Source: Clostridiales bacterium DTU033 (GTDB lineage Bacteria > Bacillota > Clostridia > Oscillospirales > Acutalibacteraceae). Taken from it: a stretch of DNA of 58,197 nt. The first letter of the stretch is position 1, and each line of letters opens with the position of its first letter. The stretch covers positions 24,462 to 82,658 of the forward strand of contig LFTH01000055.1 in assembly GCA_001513365.1 (NCBI GenBank), written 5' to 3'. Made by a program: the position numbers and the translations under genes. This document shows positions 39,701 to 48,588 of this stretch, in pieces. The notes under the pieces are model-generated. The model did not search any database and was not told where the DNA came from. It was given only the letters and a program-made list of their open reading frames with translations.

Positions 39701-39901
39701 GCGCAGGCTGTCCCCGCCGCGCACGCTGCCGCTTGCCTCTCCGAACAGCGCGTAGGAAATGCCGTCGAAAATAGCGGTTTTACCGGCGCCGGTGTCCCCG
39801 GTAATCAGGAACAAACCGCGTCCGTTAAACCGGGTGAAATCTATCTCCTGCACGCCGGCGTATGGGCCGAACGCGCTCAGCGTCAGCTTAAGCGGCTTCA
39901 T
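36773..39901 (-). CDS. sbcC: exonuclease SbcC (SMC-family ATPase)
   Basis: GDTGAGKTAIFDGISYALFG Walker A; CPVCGSTSHPCP zinc hook; LSGGESF signature; adjacent to sbcD. Confidence 0.96.
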   Translation of the reverse strand: MKPLKLTLSAFGPYAGVQEIDFTRFNGRGLFLITGDTGAGKTAIFDGISYALFGEASGSVRGGDSLRSDFALPQTDTFAELEFEHRGKIYKVRRNPEYQRPKLRGEGVTRQPSSAEMYYPDGRVVTKVGEVTKAVEELLRINYQQFKQLCMLAQGEFLRLLLADSRDRAEIFRRIFDTGIFRQIQQELAARAREQMEAYNALITAISDSCRMIDPGEGTDDGKSELAEALESLSANGVAAVPKICEKLKRQIDMDAEEWESLAKELESADKLGRELAVKLSEAKRIEEKQAQLNAEKEKKDEIESDRCKIDNIKNEIQTAEKALELAPDHALLVEARQKALEARAETEQLEEQHKQDAAAADKAKEQLELKTQALPEIEKRRQQKTKIQSLLPQYQLVASCKKAVTQAEKLLSDAEKNIKESAAKAESLSNQQEELEKELASLEGAEAEYEQLSAKARELRSSISETEELISLSEKLHNLSKDVETEQEKYRRLYSQYIEIKEKFDSAEAHFLSSQAGILASRLVDGRPCPVCGSTSHPCPAELPDGAPTEAELERLKAERDEKDRLCRQMAQQLEKKRSQTASLLDELERRCAAAGLSPDRDALNSALEKTKESLDATSRKIEIAQAKAERKKQLPEKLAKVRQELKNARLELENQQQAKAQAAADLSAAIAEEKTLSSSLPEDIPTFEQASDRINQLEQSIKAFENEYEAAREASEQAARKLETTAGLLNNAAQAEKEAAERSKALEQAFSDRLKQSGFEDENSFKNSLRTPEQISALRRRADELKTKCRAWEENIKRLEAETAQQAESAESILAKIEDNNQTLSRLRDRSAQLRARVGANTRILNELRSKLARAAKMEKDILTFRLLSETANGQLKGKKKLQLEMYVQAAYFDSILRQANKRFSKMTDGRYELQRRDPDNLIDKGLELDVFDHYTGKPRPVSSLSGGESFKASLSLALGLSDVVQRRAGGVSIDTMFVDEGFGTLDSHSLDSAINTLNELTGSNRLVGIISHVAELRERIDKQIIVRKTPRGSNIQMVF

Positions 39902-41046
39902 TCGGGCACCGCCTCCTTTATACTTGCCAGTACCGCTTCTATAATCCCGCGCTGGTCGTTCTCAAGCCCTGTGCCGTGAATGTGTCTGTAAAAATCCTCG
40001 AACAGTTCAAGCTCGCTTTTCTGCGCGGTGGGGTCGAATTCGACATCCTCGTCAAGTTCGGTGCGCTGCTGCTCGATTTCGACGTGCAAAAGGTTCGGAT
40101 AGACCATCCGAAGCCGCGCGGCGGGGTCCAGCGCGTCCATATCGGTCAGCACCGCGTGTATATAGTCCTGACCGCCTTCGGGGTCATTCAGTCCTGCGGC
40201 TATCAGGTTTTCAAGGCTGCCCGATATCCTGCGTAAATCGCGCAACGGTTTAATCGGGATTAAATCAATCTTAACCTGCCCTTTTTCGCCGAGGGTTACA
40301 AGAGTAAAGCTCTTTGAGTGTTTAACCTCCGACAGGGAGTATTTGAGCGGGGAGCCGGCATAACGCACCGTTTCGCTCGAAATCTGCTGGGCTCTGTGCA
40401 GGTGCCCCAACGCGACATAGTCAAACCCGTCAAAGCATGACGCGTCCACGCGGTCGCTTCCGCCGACCGAATGGATTTCGGAATCGCAGGTTTCGGGCGC
40501 CAAATCCCCGTGGCTTACAAACTGGTGGGCGACAAGCACATTCCTGTCATTTTTATGTTCGGGAACGGGATAACCCCGCAGCGCCGCTTCGACAGCCTGG
40601 GCCGTGCTCGACACTTCCTGCCCCAAAACCGCCCGCACCATCGCGGGCTTGATAAACGGAAGCAGGTAAATATTCACCGGCCCGTATTCGTCTGTTAAGG
40701 TAACCTGCCGCAGAGTACCGCTGTAAACGCCGGATATATGTACCCCGCGCCCGGACATCAGCCGACTGCCGAATTCCAGCCGTTCGGGGGAATCGTGGTT
40801 CCCCGCGATTGCGATTACCGCAATGCCGTTGTCGCACAAGGCGTTCAGAAAATCATCCAGCGCGCTGACCGCCTCGGCCATGGGCACCGACCTGTCATAT
40901 ATGTCTCCCGCAATCAAAACCGCGTCAACTTTGTTTTCCATAGCGCAGTCCACAAGCTGGCTTAAGATAAAGCGCTGGTCTTCAAGCATCGGGGTTTCAA
41001 GCACCGATTTGCCAAGATGCAAATCCGCAATATGTAAAAAGCGCAT
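39898..41046 (-). CDS. sbcD: exonuclease SbcD
   Basis: MRFLHIADLHLGK; IAGDIYDRSVP; AGNHDSPERL. Confidence 0.96.
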   Translation of the reverse strand: MRFLHIADLHLGKSVLETPMLEDQRFILSQLVDCAMENKVDAVLIAGDIYDRSVPMAEAVSALDDFLNALCDNGIAVIAIAGNHDSPERLEFGSRLMSGRGVHISGVYSGTLRQVTLTDEYGPVNIYLLPFIKPAMVRAVLGQEVSSTAQAVEAALRGYPVPEHKNDRNVLVAHQFVSHGDLAPETCDSEIHSVGGSDRVDASCFDGFDYVALGHLHRAQQISSETVRYAGSPLKYSLSEVKHSKSFTLVTLGEKGQVKIDLIPIKPLRDLRRISGSLENLIAAGLNDPEGGQDYIHAVLTDMDALDPAARLRMVYPNLLHVEIEQQRTELDEDVEFDPTAQKSELELFEDFYRHIHGTGLENDQRGIIEAVLASIKEAVPE

Positions 41047-41143
41047 TAAAATGCTCCTTTCGATACCGGTCGAGCTTCATCTGGTTTATAGTATAACTTA
41101 AACCCGGCATAATTTCCATATTCAGATTATTTTTATCTATAAT

Positions 41144-41175
41144 AAAAGCGGGCGGATACGCAATCCGCCCCCGCT
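41144..41175 (-). terminator. terminator of the small gene at 41189-41389
   Basis: GGGCGGAT-acgca-ATCCGCCC with T-run on the minus strand. Confidence 0.7.
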
Positions 41176-41188
41176 CGCTTTTGCGCGC

Positions 41189-41389
41189 CTACTGCCCTGC
41201 CCCCAGACTGTCAACGTATGCCTGCATTTCCTGTTTTGACTTTATACCGTGGGTGCCGGAGATTATTTTTCTTTTCTGCTCGGTGGACAGGGAGGCGAAA
41301 TAGCTCATTGCCTTCGGGTTTTGGGCAAGCGCCATGCCAAACCCCAGCGGCAGTTCGCCCGAGAAAGATATATCATTCGGGTTGCCCAT
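41189..41389 (-). CDS. 66-aa conserved small protein of unknown function (MGNPNDISFSGELPLGFGMALAQNPKAMSYFASLS...)
   Basis: Internal ATG at 41389 preferred (RBS AGAAAGG); track start 41449 looks spurious. Confidence 0.7.
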   Translation of the reverse strand: MGNPNDISFSGELPLGFGMALAQNPKAMSYFASLSTEQKRKIISGTHGIKSKQEMQAYVDSLGAGQ

Positions 41390-41482
41390 AGATTTCAGCC
41401 TTTCTTGTTGTTTTGTATTAGGGTTTTCATTTTTTTTAGAAATATACACAAACTTCTGTGAACTAATTTTAAATTTGTACCA

Positions 41483-41511
41483 TTTACAGTCCTGCCGTCT
41501 TATGCTATAAT
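41483..41511 (+). promoter_or_regulatory. extended -10 sigma-A promoter for desulfoferrodoxin
   Basis: TTTACA-N17-TATAAT with TGC before the -10. Confidence 0.75.
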
Positions 41512-41553
41512 CAGACCATGAGCAAGAATTTTGTCGTAAGGAGGATTGTGGTC

Positions 41554-41940
41554 ATGTTGAAGGAGCAGAAGTTTTTTATATGCAACACCTGTGGGAATAT
41601 TGTCGGCATGGTGTTTGACTCCGGCGTGAATGTGGTGTGCTGCGGCGAGGAGATGGAGGAGCTTGTACCCAACACGGTCGAGGCTTCGGTGGAAAAGCAC
41701 CTGCCCGTGGTGGAAATTGAGGGCAACCTGGTCAAAGTGAATGTCGGCAGCGCCGACCATCCGATGATACCCGAACACTATATCGAATGGATTTACATAC
41801 AGACCGAAAAAGGCGGGCAGCGCAAGAACCTGTCGCCGGGAGAGGCCCCGAATGCGGTCTTTGCACTGGAAAACGACAAGGTCGTGGCGGCCTATGCTTA
41901 CTGCAACCTGCACGGGCTGTGGAAAACCGCAATAGAGTAA
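41554..41940 (+). CDS. dfx: desulfoferrodoxin / superoxide reductase
   Basis: FFICNTCGNIVGMVFDSGVNVVCCGEEMEEL FeCys4 site; HLPVVE; EHYIEWIYIQT; AYCNLHGLW; RBS AAGGAGG before 41554. Confidence 0.93.
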   Translation: MLKEQKFFICNTCGNIVGMVFDSGVNVVCCGEEMEELVPNTVEASVEKHLPVVEIEGNLVKVNVGSADHPMIPEHYIEWIYIQTEKGGQRKNLSPGEAPNAVFALENDKVVAAYAYCNLHGLWKTAIE

Positions 41941-42058
41941 TCCTGAGCAAAACTTAACTATCGGCGCAAATCACGGGCGAAAGAATCCGGGCGGGCAGAT
42001 ACTGGGTTTGCCCCTGCGACGGCTGCTTTTTGCCTGCCCATAACCCGATATCCACAGA

Positions 42059-42097
42059 CAAACCCCCTGTGTGTTTTCAAAACACACAGGGGGTTTG
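42059..42097. terminator. perfect 19-bp inverted repeat between convergent genes
   Basis: CAAACCCCCTGTGTGTTTT-c-AAAACACACAGGGGGTTTG. Confidence 0.65.
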
Positions 42098-42139
42098 GTA
42101 TTACATACCGTATTGCGGCAGGCTGTGCCGGCGGAGTTC

Positions 42140-42457
42140 TCAGTCAAAGGAAAAAACCTGCTTTAGTTTGGGCTGGGCGCCGGTTTCGGGGTCCATCTCC
42201 ATAATCAGGATGTCGGACATATACCGGTTCCATTCCTCAACGACCGGGCTTTCCCTCTGCACCTTGGCGGCGTGCTCGACTCCGTACTTGCATTCGTAAT
42301 AGCCGAAAAGCTGGTTTCCCACGTTCCAGATGGTGTAGTTGCAAATCCCGGCTTCCCGAAGCACCTCTTTCATTTCCTGCGGCAGATTGTCGTGCCGGCG
42401 GATGTATTCCTCAAGGCTGCCTTCCTTAATGGTGGCCTTCCATGCGTATTTTTCCAT
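42140..42457 (-). CDS. rhaM: L-rhamnose mutarotase
   Basis: 105 aa; EYIRRHDNLPQEMKEVLREAGICNYTIW; ECKYG; W..YMSDIL. Confidence 0.88.
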   Translation of the reverse strand: MEKYAWKATIKEGSLEEYIRRHDNLPQEMKEVLREAGICNYTIWNVGNQLFGYYECKYGVEHAAKVQRESPVVEEWNRYMSDILIMEMDPETGAQPKLKQVFSFD

Positions 42458-42564
42458 TGTCCGTCCTCCAAAACGCAGTTTTTTCAGGTTGTATCCTGAT
42501 TTAATTTTACCAGCCGGGGAGTAATTTGCAAGGATATTTTTTTTAAAAAGCTTTATTTTCGCGT

Positions 42565-42593
42565 TTGCAATAATTAGAAATATAGTGTATTAT
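42565..42593 (+). promoter_or_regulatory. sigma-A-type promoter for metF-metH operon
   Basis: TTGCAA-N17-TATTAT. Confidence 0.55.
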
Positions 42594-42628
42594 AAGCAAA
42601 TAGCTTAATTGAAGTTGGGGTGGTGGAT

Positions 42629-43495
42629 ATGTCAATCGCAGAATTGTTCAAAACAAAAAATACGGTGTATTCCTTTGAGATATTCCCGCCTAAGAAAACA
42701 AGCTCGGTAGACACCATTTATTCAACGCTTGACCAACTAAAAGGTTTAAAACCCGATTTCATCAGCGTTACATACGGCGCCGGGGGCAGCGTCGCAAACT
42801 GCCTGACCTGCGAGATTGCGTCCATTGTAAAGAATAAATACGGTATCCGGCCACTGGCGCATTTGACATGCGTCAACAGCACACGGCAGGACGTAGCCGA
42901 GATTTTGCGCCAGTTGAAGGAAAGCGGGATACAAAACATCATGGCGCTCAGAGGGGATATAAACCCCGACATTCCGCGGAAAAACGATTTTAAGTATGCG
43001 AGCGACCTTGTAAAGTTCATCAAAGAGAACGGGGATTTTCACATTTCCGGCGCCTGCTACCCCGAAGGGCATGTTGAAAGCGCCGATTTGATTGAGGATA
43101 TCCACAACCTCAAAAAGAAGGTGGACGCCGGCGCGGAGCACCTTGTTACCCAGCTGTTTTTCGACAATTCCGCTTTTTATTCTTTTGTCGAGCGGGCCCG
43201 CATAGCCGGAATAAATGTGCCGATATCGGCCGGGATTATGCCGGTGTTGAATAAAAACCAGATTGAGAGGATGGTTTCGCTCACCGCCGCGAGCCTGCCG
43301 GCCAAATTTACCAGAATGATAAGCAAATACGAGCACCATCCCGAAGCCCTGCGGGACGCGGGGATTGCCTATGCCGTAGAGCAGATTGTGGACCTTGTTT
43401 CCAACGGCGTGCAGGGTATTCACCTTTATACCATGAACAACCCGTTTGTCGCGCGCAGGATTACCGAAAGCATTTCCTCAATAATCTCCATATAA
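42629..43495 (+). CDS. metF: methylenetetrahydrofolate reductase
   Basis: YSFEIFPPKKTSS; FISVTYGAGGS; LALRGD-like MALRGDINPD. Confidence 0.95.
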   Translation: MSIAELFKTKNTVYSFEIFPPKKTSSVDTIYSTLDQLKGLKPDFISVTYGAGGSVANCLTCEIASIVKNKYGIRPLAHLTCVNSTRQDVAEILRQLKESGIQNIMALRGDINPDIPRKNDFKYASDLVKFIKENGDFHISGACYPEGHVESADLIEDIHNLKKKVDAGAEHLVTQLFFDNSAFYSFVERARIAGINVPISAGIMPVLNKNQIERMVSLTAASLPAKFTRMISKYEHHPEALRDAGIAYAVEQIVDLVSNGVQGIHLYTMNNPFVARRITESISSIISI

Positions 43496-43504
43496 ACCGG
43501 CAGG

Positions 43505-44230
43505 GTGAATTTAATGGACACAATAAGAAAGCTCTACATCCCCGATAATCCGCCCGCGGTTAAAGCGGAGGATGTTTTTCACTATTTAGGATATAAGTCG
43601 GGCATGCCCGACGAGGGGACTGTAGCGTTAATCAAAAGCTGTATTGAACAGCTTGAAAAAGCGATGAATCCCAAAAGCGTGTACGCCGCCTTTCCGTTAA
43701 AACGCGCCGGCGGCGGGATTGAGCTTGAAAACTGCCGACTTAGGCTGATTGGCTCCGATATTGCGGAGCATTTAAAGGACTGCGGTGCAGCGGTTTTGTT
43801 CGCGGCCACCCTTTCCCCGCAGGTTGACAGGCTGATTAGACAAACCCAGTCAAAGGATATTGCCGCGGGACTTATTATGGACAGCTGCGCCTCCGCCGCA
43901 ATCGAGCTGTTTTGCGATATTGTCGAGAAGGAAATCAAATCACAGTTTGAGGGGTGTTTTTTTACCACAAGGTACAGCCCCGGGTACGGGGACTTCCCTC
44001 TTGAGGTGCAGCACGATTTTTTGAGCGCGCTTGACGCTCAAAGGGCAATCGGGCTTTATGCCAACGACGCGTTTTTGCTGACGCCGATGAAGTCGGTTAC
44101 AGCCGTTATCGGGGTCGGGAATAAGCCGCCGCAGGGCTCAAAGACAGGCTGCGAGTTCTGCCGGATAAAAGACAACTGCTGGTTCAGGAAAAGGGGGCTT
44201 TACTGTGGAGTTTCAAAGTCTGCTGAATAA
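43505..44230 (+). CDS. stand-alone methionine synthase activation-domain protein
   Basis: RYSPGYGDFPLEVQ and LTPMKSVTAVIGV motifs of the MetH reactivation domain; overlaps metH start. Confidence 0.9.
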   Translation: MNLMDTIRKLYIPDNPPAVKAEDVFHYLGYKSGMPDEGTVALIKSCIEQLEKAMNPKSVYAAFPLKRAGGGIELENCRLRLIGSDIAEHLKDCGAAVLFAATLSPQVDRLIRQTQSKDIAAGLIMDSCASAAIELFCDIVEKEIKSQFEGCFFTTRYSPGYGDFPLEVQHDFLSALDAQRAIGLYANDAFLLTPMKSVTAVIGVGNKPPQGSKTGCEFCRIKDNCWFRKRGLYCGVSKSAE

Positions 44231-46583
44231 ACCGTTTGTGGTGCTTGACGGGGCAATGGGCACAATTCTCCAAAATCAAGGTTTGCCGGCGGGCGGTTTG
44301 CCTGAGCTTTTCAATATCTCCAATCCAAAAACAGTAACAGAAATCCACCGCGCTTATATCGGCAGCGGGGCAGACATCGTCTACACTAATACATTCGGCG
44401 CAAACCGCTACAAACTGCAAAGCAGCGGTTATACTGTCGAGGAAGTAATAGCCGCGGGTATTAGCGCGGCAAAACAGGCGGCGGATGGCACCGGCTGCCT
44501 TGTCGCGCTTGACATCGGCCCTATCGGCCAGCTCCTTGAGCCGGCGGGCAGCTTAAGGTTTGAGGAAGCGGTGGAAATTTTTGCCGAGCAGGTGCGCGCC
44601 GGGGTGAAATACGGCGCGGATTTAATCGTTGTTGAAACCCTGACCGATTTGGGAGAGGCGCGCGCGGCAGTGCTCGCCGCAAAGGAAAACAGCTCCCTTC
44701 CTGTAATCTGCACCATGACGTTTGAAAAAAGCAGGCGTACTTTCATGGGCTGTACGGTATCCGCAATGGCGCTGACACTTGAAGGAATGGGAGTAAACGC
44801 AATCGGGATAAACTGCTCGCTCGGCCCTGACGAGCTTAAACCGCTGGTCGAGGAACTCGCCGAATGGACCAGCCTGCCGATAGTTGTAAAGCCGAACGCC
44901 GGTCTGCCCGACCCGGTAACGGGCAAATACAGCATTTCGCCCGAAAGCTTTGCAAAACACATCGGAGAGCTTGTCCCGCTTGGGATTAAATTTGCAGGCG
45001 GGTGCTGCGGCACTACGCCGAGGACTATATCCGAAATCCGCAGGATTTTGGACTCGGCGCAGCCTGTGGACAGGGCGGCGCGGGTTGTGCCGGCGGTCTG
45101 CAGCGCGGTGAATACGGTTCCGATTGACCGGGTCAGGGTTATCGGCGAGCGGATAAATCCGACCGGCAAAAAGATGTTGAAAGAAGCAATCCTGCGGCAG
45201 GATATGGATTATATAATTGACGAGGCAATGGAACAGGTGGAGTCCGGCGCCGAGATTTTGGACGTCAACGTCGGCGTCCCCGGCATTGACGAAAAGCAGA
45301 TGATGGAAAAGGTCGTCAAGGCAATTCAAAGCATGGTGGACGCGCCTTTACAGATTGACTCGTCAGACCCAGCGGTGATTGAAGCGGGTTTGCGGGCTTT
45401 CCACGGCAAGGCGATTGTGAATTCGGTGAACGGGGACCGGGAGTCGCTTGACAGGATACTGCCGCTTGTGAAAAAGTACGGCGCGGCTGTTATCGGGCTG
45501 ACGCTGGACGAGAGGGGAATACCAAAAAACGCAGAACAGCGTTTTGAAATCGCGGGAAGGATACTGGAGAGGGCGCTCTGGTACGGTATTCCAAGGGAGA
45601 ACGTTTTTATCGACTGCCTCACCCTGACCGCGTCGGCCGAGCAGGACGCGGTTGCGGAGACTTTGAAAGCTCTCAGAATGTGCAAGGAAAAGCTCGGATT
45701 AAAAACAGTGCTGGGGGTTTCAAACGTTTCGTTCGGGTTGCCCTGCCGCCAGCTAATCAACCAGACTTTCCTGACTTTGGCGCTTGCGCACGGGCTGGAT
45801 TTGCCGATAGTCAATCCGAATGACCAGCATATCACAGACGCGCTCAGGGCATTCCGCCTGCTGTATAATTATGACAAGGGCGGTTTTGAGTTTATTAAGG
45901 CGGTGGAGGAAAAGGAAAAACAGGATAACGGGTTTTCGGCGCAGGCCGCCAATAACGGCTCAGCCGGCGGCGAGCTCGGACGCGCGGTCGAAAACGGGCT
46001 TAAAGCCGAGGCCGCGCAGCTTACCGAAAATCTGCTTGGAACGACTGACCCGATGGATATTATCGAGCTTTTCCTTATCCCCGCGTTGGACAGAACGGGA
46101 GCCGCGTTTGAAAAGGGCAGAATTTTCCTGCCGCAGTTAATCCAGTCGGCGTCCGCCGCGCAGGCCGCGTTTGAGGTAATCAAGCGCAGAATGAAAAAAA
46201 GCGGCGGCGCGGTCAGCCGCGGGAAGATTGTCCTTGCGACCGTCAAGGGGGACATTCACGACATCGGAAAGAATATCGTCAAGGTTATGCTTGAAAACTA
46301 CGGGTATGACGTGGTCGATTTGGGCAGGGACGTGGATTGCGGCGCGGTGCTTGACGCCGCGGTACGGCAGGACGCCGATATTGTCGGTTTGAGCGCGCTG
46401 ATGACCACCACGCTAAAGAGCATGGAGCAGACCATTGCCCTGCTCAGACAAAACAACTTGAGGGCAAAGGTGATGGTCGGCGGTGCGGTGCTGACCGAGG
46501 ATTACGCAAGGCAAATCGGCGCGGACTATTATGCGCGGGACGCCAAGGAAGCGGTGGATATCGCAAAAGAGATTATAAAATAA
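44205..46583 (+). CDS. metH: cobalamin-dependent methionine synthase lacking C-terminal activation domain
   Basis: Hcy-methyltransferase (GGCCGTTP), pterin-binding (GERINPTGKK), cobalamin-binding (GDIHDIGKNIV) domains. Confidence 0.95.
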   Translation: MEFQSLLNKPFVVLDGAMGTILQNQGLPAGGLPELFNISNPKTVTEIHRAYIGSGADIVYTNTFGANRYKLQSSGYTVEEVIAAGISAAKQAADGTGCLVALDIGPIGQLLEPAGSLRFEEAVEIFAEQVRAGVKYGADLIVVETLTDLGEARAAVLAAKENSSLPVICTMTFEKSRRTFMGCTVSAMALTLEGMGVNAIGINCSLGPDELKPLVEELAEWTSLPIVVKPNAGLPDPVTGKYSISPESFAKHIGELVPLGIKFAGGCCGTTPRTISEIRRILDSAQPVDRAARVVPAVCSAVNTVPIDRVRVIGERINPTGKKMLKEAILRQDMDYIIDEAMEQVESGAEILDVNVGVPGIDEKQMMEKVVKAIQSMVDAPLQIDSSDPAVIEAGLRAFHGKAIVNSVNGDRESLDRILPLVKKYGAAVIGLTLDERGIPKNAEQRFEIAGRILERALWYGIPRENVFIDCLTLTASAEQDAVAETLKALRMCKEKLGLKTVLGVSNVSFGLPCRQLINQTFLTLALAHGLDLPIVNPNDQHITDALRAFRLLYNYDKGGFEFIKAVEEKEKQDNGFSAQAANNGSAGGELGRAVENGLKAEAAQLTENLLGTTDPMDIIELFLIPALDRTGAAFEKGRIFLPQLIQSASAAQAAFEVIKRRMKKSGGAVSRGKIVLATVKGDIHDIGKNIVKVMLENYGYDVVDLGRDVDCGAVLDAAVRQDADIVGLSALMTTTLKSMEQTIALLRQNNLRAKVMVGGAVLTEDYARQIGADYYARDAKEAVDIAKEIIK

Positions 46584-46752
46584 AAACAGCGGCGGACGGC
46601 GCAAATGCCATCTGCCGTTTTTTTAGGCAATCTTTTATGATAGGCGTTTGAAGTCAGGATTTAAGCGCAGGTGAAAGATTGTAAACGGGGCGGTTTTGGT
46701 TTATTATATTATAACCGGATTGGTATAAATACTGAAAAAAAGGAAATCAGGT

Positions 46753-48588
46753 ATGAGTTATCGTCTTGAAGATTTGTTCAGGCTGGTGCAAAAGCCGGGC
46801 AGGTACACCGGCGGAGAAGTGAACAGCGTAGTAAAAGACAAAGGAAAAGTGAATATACGTTTTGCGTTTTGTTTTCCCGATTTGTATGAAGTAGGCATGT
46901 CCCACCTCGGAATGAAAATCCTGTACGGGCTGTATAACCGCGAGCCGGATATCTGGTGCGAGCGGGTCTTTATGCCGGACACCGACATGGAACGGCTAAT
47001 GCGGGAAAACGGGATTAAGCTGTTCGGCATCGAAAGCCGCGAGCCGATTGACAGGTTTGATATTATAGGCTTTACCCTGCAGTACGAGCTTAGCTACACT
47101 GCCGTTTTGAATATGCTGGATTTGGCCGGGCTGCCGCTGTATTCACGCGAGCGGGACAGCTCATACCCGCTTGTGATTGCGGGCGGGCCGTGCGTTTCCA
47201 ACCCTGAGCCAATCGCGGACTTTTTCGATTTGTTTGTGCTGGGGGAAGGGGAAGACGCGAGCCTTGAGCTTTTCGAGCTTTACCGCAAGCATAAGGCCGG
47301 CGGGTACGACAAGGAGGAATTCCTGCGCGACGCCGCGAGGATTGAGGGGGTGTACGTGCCGTCCTTTTACAACGTCAGCTACAAGGACGACGGAACAATA
47401 GCGTCAATAACCCCCAAAAACGGCGCGCCTGCGAAAGTCAGAAAGCGGATTGTGGAGGATTTGGACAGCGCGTATTATCCCGACAGGTTTGTGGTGCCTT
47501 TTATCGACATTGTCCACGACCGCGCGATGAGCGAGGTTTTCCGAGGGTGTATCCGCGGGTGTAGGTTCTGTCAGGCGGGGTTTATATACCGGCCGGTAAG
47601 GGAAAAATCCCCCGGCGTTATAGACGCGCAGAGCCGCGCGCTTTGTGAAAATACTGGGTACGAGGAGTTTTCGCTGTCCTCGCTGTCCACCAGCGACTAT
47701 TCAAGGATTGAGGAGCTTTTGGAAAAACTGCTCGGCTGGGCGGAGGAACGGCAGACCAATATTTCCCTGCCCTCGCTGCGGGTGGACGGGTTTTCGGAAG
47801 AGCTCGCCGCAAGGCTGAATATCCTGCGCCGCAGCGGGCTTACCTTTGCCCCCGAAGCCGGCACGCAGCGCCTGCGCGACGCGATAAACAAGAACCTGTC
47901 CGAGGACGAAATCCTCAAAACCGCGCAGAAGGCGTTTTCCGCCGGCTGGACTTCGGTAAAGCTGTATTTTATGATTGGGCTGCCGACCGAAACCCTAGAG
48001 GACGTCGGCGGGATTGCGGATTTAAGCCAGAAAATAGTGGATTGCTTTTATAAAAACCCCGACAGGCCAAAGGGCAAGGGGGTCAACGTGTCGGTCAGCG
48101 TCGCCTGTTTTGTGCCAAAGCCGTTTACCCCGTTTCAGTGGGAGCCGCAGGACACTATGACAGAGCTTGAGGAAAAGCAAAGGCACCTGCGGGACTTAAT
48201 CAAAACCAGAAAAATCACGCTGCGCTGCCACGACCCGGCGACCAGCTCTCTGGAAGGGGTACTGGCGCGCGGGGACCGCAGGCTCTGCGCGATTTTGGAG
48301 GAAGTGTTCAGGCGCGGCGGCAGGCGGGACGCGTGGAGCGAGCATTTCAGCCTGCAGACATGGCTTGACGCGATGAAGGACCTCGGCGTTGACCCGGGGT
48401 TTTACGCCAACCGCCGCCGCGGCTACGATGAAATTCTGCCGTGGGACCACCTTGACTACGGCGTAACCAAAAAGTATCTGATAAGGGAAAACCAGCTAGC
48501 CCACCAAAGCCGCACAACCCCGAACTGCCGCATATCCTGTTCGGGCTGCGGCGCCGCCGTGTGGGGGAAAGGGGTCTGCACAGAATGA
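46753..48588 (+). CDS. TIGR03960 family B12-binding-type radical SAM protein
   Basis: RGCIRGCRFCQAGFIYRPVREKSP; GGPCVSNPEPIADFFD; C-terminal CRISCSGCGA. Confidence 0.92.
   Translation: MSYRLEDLFRLVQKPGRYTGGEVNSVVKDKGKVNIRFAFCFPDLYEVGMSHLGMKILYGLYNREPDIWCERVFMPDTDMERLMRENGIKLFGIESREPIDRFDIIGFTLQYELSYTAVLNMLDLAGLPLYSRERDSSYPLVIAGGPCVSNPEPIADFFDLFVLGEGEDASLELFELYRKHKAGGYDKEEFLRDAARIEGVYVPSFYNVSYKDDGTIASITPKNGAPAKVRKRIVEDLDSAYYPDRFVVPFIDIVHDRAMSEVFRGCIRGCRFCQAGFIYRPVREKSPGVIDAQSRALCENTGYEEFSLSSLSTSDYSRIEELLEKLLGWAEERQTNISLPSLRVDGFSEELAARLNILRRSGLTFAPEAGTQRLRDAINKNLSEDEILKTAQKAFSAGWTSVKLYFMIGLPTETLEDVGGIADLSQKIVDCFYKNPDRPKGKGVNVSVSVACFVPKPFTPFQWEPQDTMTELEEKQRHLRDLIKTRKITLRCHDPATSSLEGVLARGDRRLCAILEEVFRRGGRRDAWSEHFSLQTWLDAMKDLGVDPGFYANRRRGYDEILPWDHLDYGVTKKYLIRENQLAHQSRTTPNCRISCSGCGAAVWGKGVCTE

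Noticed and set aside
46590-46625. Imperfect hairpin and T-run after metH
   Set aside because: Probable terminator, but the stem is imperfect and I could not align it confidently.
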